Below are positions 4,617-7,981 of a stretch of 7,981 nucleotides of DNA, piece by piece. Within the stretch, counting starts at the first letter, position 1. Each line of letters opens with the position of its first letter. The DNA lies in NCBI GenBank assembly GCA_025362155.1, contig JANYHX010000082.1, positions 1 through 7,981 of the forward strand, given 5' to 3'. The DNA is from Gallionella sp. (lineage in GTDB: Bacteria > Pseudomonadota > Gammaproteobacteria > Burkholderiales > Gallionellaceae). A program made the position numbers and the translations under genes. The notes below the pieces were generated by a model. It was not told where the DNA came from, searched no databases, and worked only from the letters and a program-made list of their open reading frames with translations.

Positions 4617-6866
4617 ATGTTTCAACGCAGGTTATGGTGGGCTTTTCTTTTTGTTTTGGCGGTGGGCATTCTGGTGTCAGCGCGCATAGTCTCGCTGGGG
4701 GACTCGGTGCAGGCGGTGAACCACACATTTATCGCCGAGAAACTTCCGCTGTCCCAGCGCATCGGTGAATTACACGGCGCCATGGCGGATGAAGAGCGCC
4801 TGTTGTATGAGTATTATTCCTACACCGCAACCCGGAGTGCATTCCAGCAACAACGCGCGCAGAATCATGCCAATCTCGACAGTATCGTTGCGCAACTGGA
4901 AAAGGACGCAGGCTCGCGTGGACAGATAGCCGAGTTGCGTACCCAAATTACGGAACTGGATCGACTGTCTGATGACCTGTCTGCAACACTGGCCAGCAAG
5001 GAAGTGAACTGGGATATGGCGCGTGCGATCTTGATGCAGGTCAAACCAAAGGTCAGGGAAATCGAGGCGACGCTCGCCGCCATGGCCTCATCCAATCAGC
5101 GCGCGGTGGACAGTCTGGGCGCCGATTCCCAGCGCAGCGTTTCAACCATGGTACGTTGGGTTGTGGGCTTTTCGATATTGATTTTCGGTGTGGCATTTTT
5201 TGTGGGTTACTACGTTGTCGCCATCATACGCGAGGGAGTAGAGCGCCGCAGGCTGGCGATGTTTCCCGAGCGTGATCCCAATCCGGTGTTGCGCCTCAGT
5301 GCTTCAGGCGAGGTGCTTTACGCCAACCCGGCAACAGCCGAGTTGCTTACCCAGCTGAATCTTTCACCTACCCATCCGACGCAATTATTGCCAGCCGATT
5401 TGCGTCGCCATCTGGATGAAACCCGTGCGACTTCCACCTCAAAAACACACTTCGAGTATGCCCATGAAAAATACACGCTCGAATGTACCATAGCCTATCT
5501 GGCCGATTATTCAGAGTTCCACGTTTACGTCAAAGATGTCACCGCACGCAAGCTGGCCGAGGAAAAGCTGGCCTTCCAGGCATTCTTTGATCCAGCCACT
5601 GACCTGCCGAATCAATACCGCTTGCGCGAGGAACTGGCCGCAGCATTTACGCAGCAGCGTGCAGGAACAGTGATGATGATAGTCGCCGACCGCGAGCAGG
5701 AAATTTTTGAAAGCTTCGGCGCAGTTGAAACCGAGCGCTGGCTGGTCAAGGTGGCCTATCGCTTGCGTGATGGAATTAACGTGAAGGAAGAAATCCTTTA
5801 TCGCTTCGGCAGCAATGCCTTTGTTCTGGTGTGCTGGGCTGGCGATCTAGCCAGTGCGCAGCAGCGTGCCGAATTGTTGCTGCGCACTGCGCAGAATCCA
5901 CTGCAGGTGGAAAGGCGGGAATTGTTTTCCACGCTGTCGATTGGAGTAACGCTCATGGAAGGTGATCCTTGCAGCGATGCCGCAAGCATGGCGGAAGCGC
6001 AAATGCAGCAGGCTGCGTCTGCTTGTAACCGGGTACGCCGCGCCGGAGGAAATGACTTTGCGATTTATGATGAAGCGATGGGACGCGCCGCTGCCCAGGC
6101 TTTGCGTTTGATTGCCGATCTGCAACACGCGGTGGAAAACGACGAGCTACGTTTGCATTATCAACCCAAGGTAGATGCAATCAGCGGACGTATGGTGGGC
6201 ATGGAAGCACTGGTGCGCTGGATGCATCCGGAGCGCGGTATGATTTCCCCGATTGAATTTATTCCGCTGGCCGAAGACACTGGCCTGATTGTGGCGATAG
6301 GCCGCTGGGTATTGCGCGAGGCATGCCGACAAAATGCCGCCTGGCAACAGGCAGGACTGCGCCCGCTGCGGGTGGCAGTTAATCTTTCTGCACGACAATT
6401 CCGTTCCAGCAAGCTATTGAGCGACATTGATGCGGCGCTGGCCGAAATGGCACTTCCCGCCAGTTTGCTGGAACTGGAAATTACCGAAAGCATGGTGATG
6501 GAGGATCCTGAAGGAGTCAGGAGCTTGCTGGACAAAATTCGCAGCCGGGGCATACATCTGTCGCTGGACGATTTTGGTACCGGCCATTCTTCATTGGCTT
6601 ATCTGAAGCGCTTTCCGATTGATTGTGTGAAAATCGACCGGGCATTCATCAAAGACACACCAGCAAATACAGACGATGTGGCCATTGCCAGGACGATCGT
6701 TGCGATGGCCAAATCGCTGGGCTTAACGACCGTGGCTGAGGGGGTGGAAACTGCCGAGCAGTTTGAATTGCTGAAAGCCATGGGCTGCGACCAGATACAA
6801 GGCTATTTTTTCAGCCGTCCTTTGCCGCCAGACGAATTTGCGGATTTTTACCGCGCATCGCTATGA
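4617..6866 (+). CDS. Membrane-anchored degenerate GGDEF / intact EAL protein, predicted c-di-GMP phosphodiesterase
   Basis: This 749-residue protein starts at ATG 4617 behind AAGGA (4606-4610). Transmembrane segments at about 6-24 and 178-204 enclose a helical periplasmic sensor region of about 150 residues. A PAS-like segment follows (about 212-310; NPVLRLSASGEVLYANPATAELL). The GGDEF domain (about 325-485) is degenerate: the signature position reads GSNAF (398-402), so it should not make c-di-GMP, though it could bind a nucleotide or regulate the EAL domain. The EAL domain (about 500-745) keeps the catalytic set: E530 (EALVRW), N589 (NLSARQF), E621 (ELEITES), D651 and D652 (DDFGTG), K672 (KIDRAF) and E708 (AEGVE), with QGYFFSRPL near the end. 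It should hydrolyse c-di-GMP to pGpG in response to a periplasmic signal. No direct tie to the metallophore operon is shown. A hairpin begins at its stop codon. Confidence 0.95.
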   Translation: MFQRRLWWAFLFVLAVGILVSARIVSLGDSVQAVNHTFIAEKLPLSQRIGELHGAMADEERLLYEYYSYTATRSAFQQQRAQNHANLDSIVAQLEKDAGSRGQIAELRTQITELDRLSDDLSATLASKEVNWDMARAILMQVKPKVREIEATLAAMASSNQRAVDSLGADSQRSVSTMVRWVVGFSILIFGVAFFVGYYVVAIIREGVERRRLAMFPERDPNPVLRLSASGEVLYANPATAELLTQLNLSPTHPTQLLPADLRRHLDETRATSTSKTHFEYAHEKYTLECTIAYLADYSEFHVYVKDVTARKLAEEKLAFQAFFDPATDLPNQYRLREELAAAFTQQRAGTVMMIVADREQEIFESFGAVETERWLVKVAYRLRDGINVKEEILYRFGSNAFVLVCWAGDLASAQQRAELLLRTAQNPLQVERRELFSTLSIGVTLMEGDPCSDAASMAEAQMQQAASACNRVRRAGGNDFAIYDEAMGRAAAQALRLIADLQHAVENDELRLHYQPKVDAISGRMVGMEALVRWMHPERGMISPIEFIPLAEDTGLIVAIGRWVLREACRQNAAWQQAGLRPLRVAVNLSARQFRSSKLLSDIDAALAEMALPASLLELEITESMVMEDPEGVRSLLDKIRSRGIHLSLDDFGTGHSSLAYLKRFPIDCVKIDRAFIKDTPANTDDVAIARTIVAMAKSLGLTTVAEGVETAEQFELLKAMGCDQIQGYFFSRPLPPDEFADFYRASL

Positions 6867-6890
6867 GTAATTGTTACTCTCAATTACTCA
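6864..6890 (+). terminator. Hairpin overlapping the stop codon of the EAL gene
   Basis: TGAGTAATTG (6864-6873) and CAATTACTCA (6881-6890) form a perfect 10-bp inverted repeat with a 7-nt loop; the 5' arm begins with the TGA stop. The stem is AT-rich and no T-run follows (ACCCCCTTAAC), so it is at best a weak terminator, or an mRNA 3'-end stabiliser or processing site. A competing hairpin, GAGTAA-TTG-TTACTC (6865-6879), shares the 5' arm. Confidence 0.4.
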
Positions 6891-6921
6891 CCCCCTTAAC
6901 GCGCCTATTTAACATTCCAGC

Positions 6922-7981
6922 TTGACCGATAGCCGCTATTTCTATCGCGATTTGCCTGCGCTCCAGAATTTTTCCGAGGCATTGGAAACCAGCCGCCATA
7001 CTTTGCTTCCGGAAGATTGGTGGATAGTCATTGCCGACGTAAAAGGTTCGACAAAAGCCATCGAGGCCGGTGATTACAAAAAGGTCAATACTGTAGGAGT
7101 GGCCTGTATCGCAGCGGTGACTAACGTGGATAGAAGCATTGATATCCCCTTCGTGTTCGGCGGAGATGGTGCATCGTTTGCGGTACCGGGTATTTTCGTG
7201 GAACCCGTTATTGTGGCGTTACGCGGTGCGCAAAAATTGTCCCGTGTTAGTTTCCAGCTTAATTTGCGCGCAGGCCTGGTTAAGGTCAGTGATCTAAGTA
7301 GGCAGAATCTCTGGGTGCAGGTGGCGAAAATTCGCCTTTCTGCGCATATGACTCAAGCGGCCATGTCCGGCCTGGGCTGGTATGAGGCCGAAAAACGGGT
7401 CAAAGCGCCAGATGCGGTTGGAGTACTGATGGTGCACGAAGACGAAGGTCCAGCTGAAGCACACTTCGACGGATTCGAATGCCGCTGGCAGGGAGTCCCC
7501 AGCTTTAATGGACATAAACTTTCCTTGTTGGTGGCTGCCATGTCGAGTGAGTCGGCCACCAATCTCAATACTTATCAGGCTGTCTCTGAAAAAATCCAGG
7601 TCATCTATGGGGATGTAGCCAACTATCACCCCTTGCATCCCAAGGACATGCAGCTCACCTTTAATCTCGCCATGCTGAGTCATGAATGGCGCGTCAGGAC
7701 CGGGGTTTCAGGCAGATTGGGAAAACTGCGCTATGCGATAAAAATATTATTTCAAAACGTAGCCGGCGCGTATCTTGTTGCGCGTAACAGGGATACCAAA
7801 GAAGTTCGCTGGGGCCATTACCGGGATGAACTGGTCGACAATACTGATTTTCGAAAGTTTGACGGCATGTTGCGCATGGTTATGGATGGCAGCGAAGCGC
7901 AGGCTGAAGAATTAAGTGAATATCTCGAGTCACAATTTCTTTCTGGTCGATTAGTGTTTGGTATGCATAAATCCCGCGAAG
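6922..7981 (+). CDS. DUF3095 protein, class III nucleotidyl cyclase-like (3' end missing)
   Basis: The frame is open from the stop TAA at 6910-6912 to the right edge. The start is taken as TTG 6922, giving MTDSRYFYRDLPALQNF, which fits the usual beginning of DUF3095 proteins; no other plausible start is near and no Shine-Dalgarno sequence is visible. Of the 353 codons present, key motifs are IADVKGSTKAIEAGDYKKVN (D39), IPFVFGGDGASFAVP (D82), and near the end GHYRDELVDNTDFRKFDGML. Family length is usually somewhat under 400 residues, so only a short C-terminus is lost. The two Asp motifs, 43 residues apart, resemble the metal-binding pair of class III adenylate/guanylate cyclases (family-level inference). 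No experimentally known product is familiar to me. It lies 55 nt after the EAL gene on the same strand, perhaps in one transcript. No membrane segments are seen. Confidence 0.85.
   Translation, partial: MTDSRYFYRDLPALQNFSEALETSRHTLLPEDWWIVIADVKGSTKAIEAGDYKKVNTVGVACIAAVTNVDRSIDIPFVFGGDGASFAVPGIFVEPVIVALRGAQKLSRVSFQLNLRAGLVKVSDLSRQNLWVQVAKIRLSAHMTQAAMSGLGWYEAEKRVKAPDAVGVLMVHEDEGPAEAHFDGFECRWQGVPSFNGHKLSLLVAAMSSESATNLNTYQAVSEKIQVIYGDVANYHPLHPKDMQLTFNLAMLSHEWRVRTGVSGRLGKLRYAIKILFQNVAGAYLVARNRDTKEVRWGHYRDELVDNTDFRKFDGMLRMVMDGSEAQAEELSEYLESQFLSGRLVFGMHKSRE

Noticed and set aside
7294..7683. A minus-strand open frame of 129 codons inside the DUF3095 gene.
   Set aside because: It lies wholly antisense to a strongly recognisable DUF3095 coding region and has no family features of its own.
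1..7981. CRISPR arrays, insertion sequences, tRNA or rRNA genes, attachment sites.
   Set aside because: Reading both strands showed no regularly spaced repeats, transposase-like proteins, terminal inverted repeats or RNA gene signatures in the window.

Overview
The window looks like accessory chromosomal DNA from a Gram-negative proteobacterium. Codon usage, moderate GC content and protein style suggest a betaproteobacterium, possibly Nitrosomonadales or Gallionellaceae-like, but I cannot prove this from the sequence. Every confident gene lies on the + strand.

Layout. (1) 1-1317: the 3' part of a hybrid sensor histidine kinase with a C-terminal receiver domain, cut by the left window edge. 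(2) 1318-1807: 490 bases without a confident gene. This stretch holds a minus-strand remnant resembling the tail of a HicB antitoxin, a strong ECF-type promoter candidate (GTAACC-N16-CGAA) and a perfect GC-rich dyad just before the next gene. (3) 1808-4541: a compact metallophore (bufferin-type RiPP) operon. It has a secreted four-cysteine DUF2282 precursor (bufA), the multinuclear iron oxidase MNIO/DUF692 (bufB), its DUF2063 partner (bufC), a DoxX-family membrane protein (bufD), and a second DUF2282 precursor with the same cysteine spacing. (4) 4617-6866: a membrane-anchored protein with a degenerate GGDEF domain and an intact EAL domain, predicted to degrade c-di-GMP. (5) 6922-7981: a DUF3095 protein with class III nucleotidyl-cyclase-like motifs, starting at TTG and cut by the right edge.

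How the genes work together. The buf genes overlap or nearly touch (TAATG, a 17-nt overlap, ATGA), so they are almost certainly co-transcribed and translationally coupled. By analogy with characterised bufferin systems, BufB with BufC would oxidise precursor cysteines in the cytoplasm, the Sec signal peptide would send the product to the periplasm, and the peptide would bind copper there. The second precursor lies 75 nt after bufD and presumably uses the same enzyme pair. The flanking kinase, EAL protein and DUF3095 protein are signalling genes with no demonstrated link to the metallophore.

The most interesting points are the doubled precursor, the exact ECF promoter match upstream, a 14-bp tandem duplication at the bufA/bufB junction that keeps the stop/start coupling signal, and the cyclase-like DUF3095 next to a c-di-GMP phosphodiesterase.
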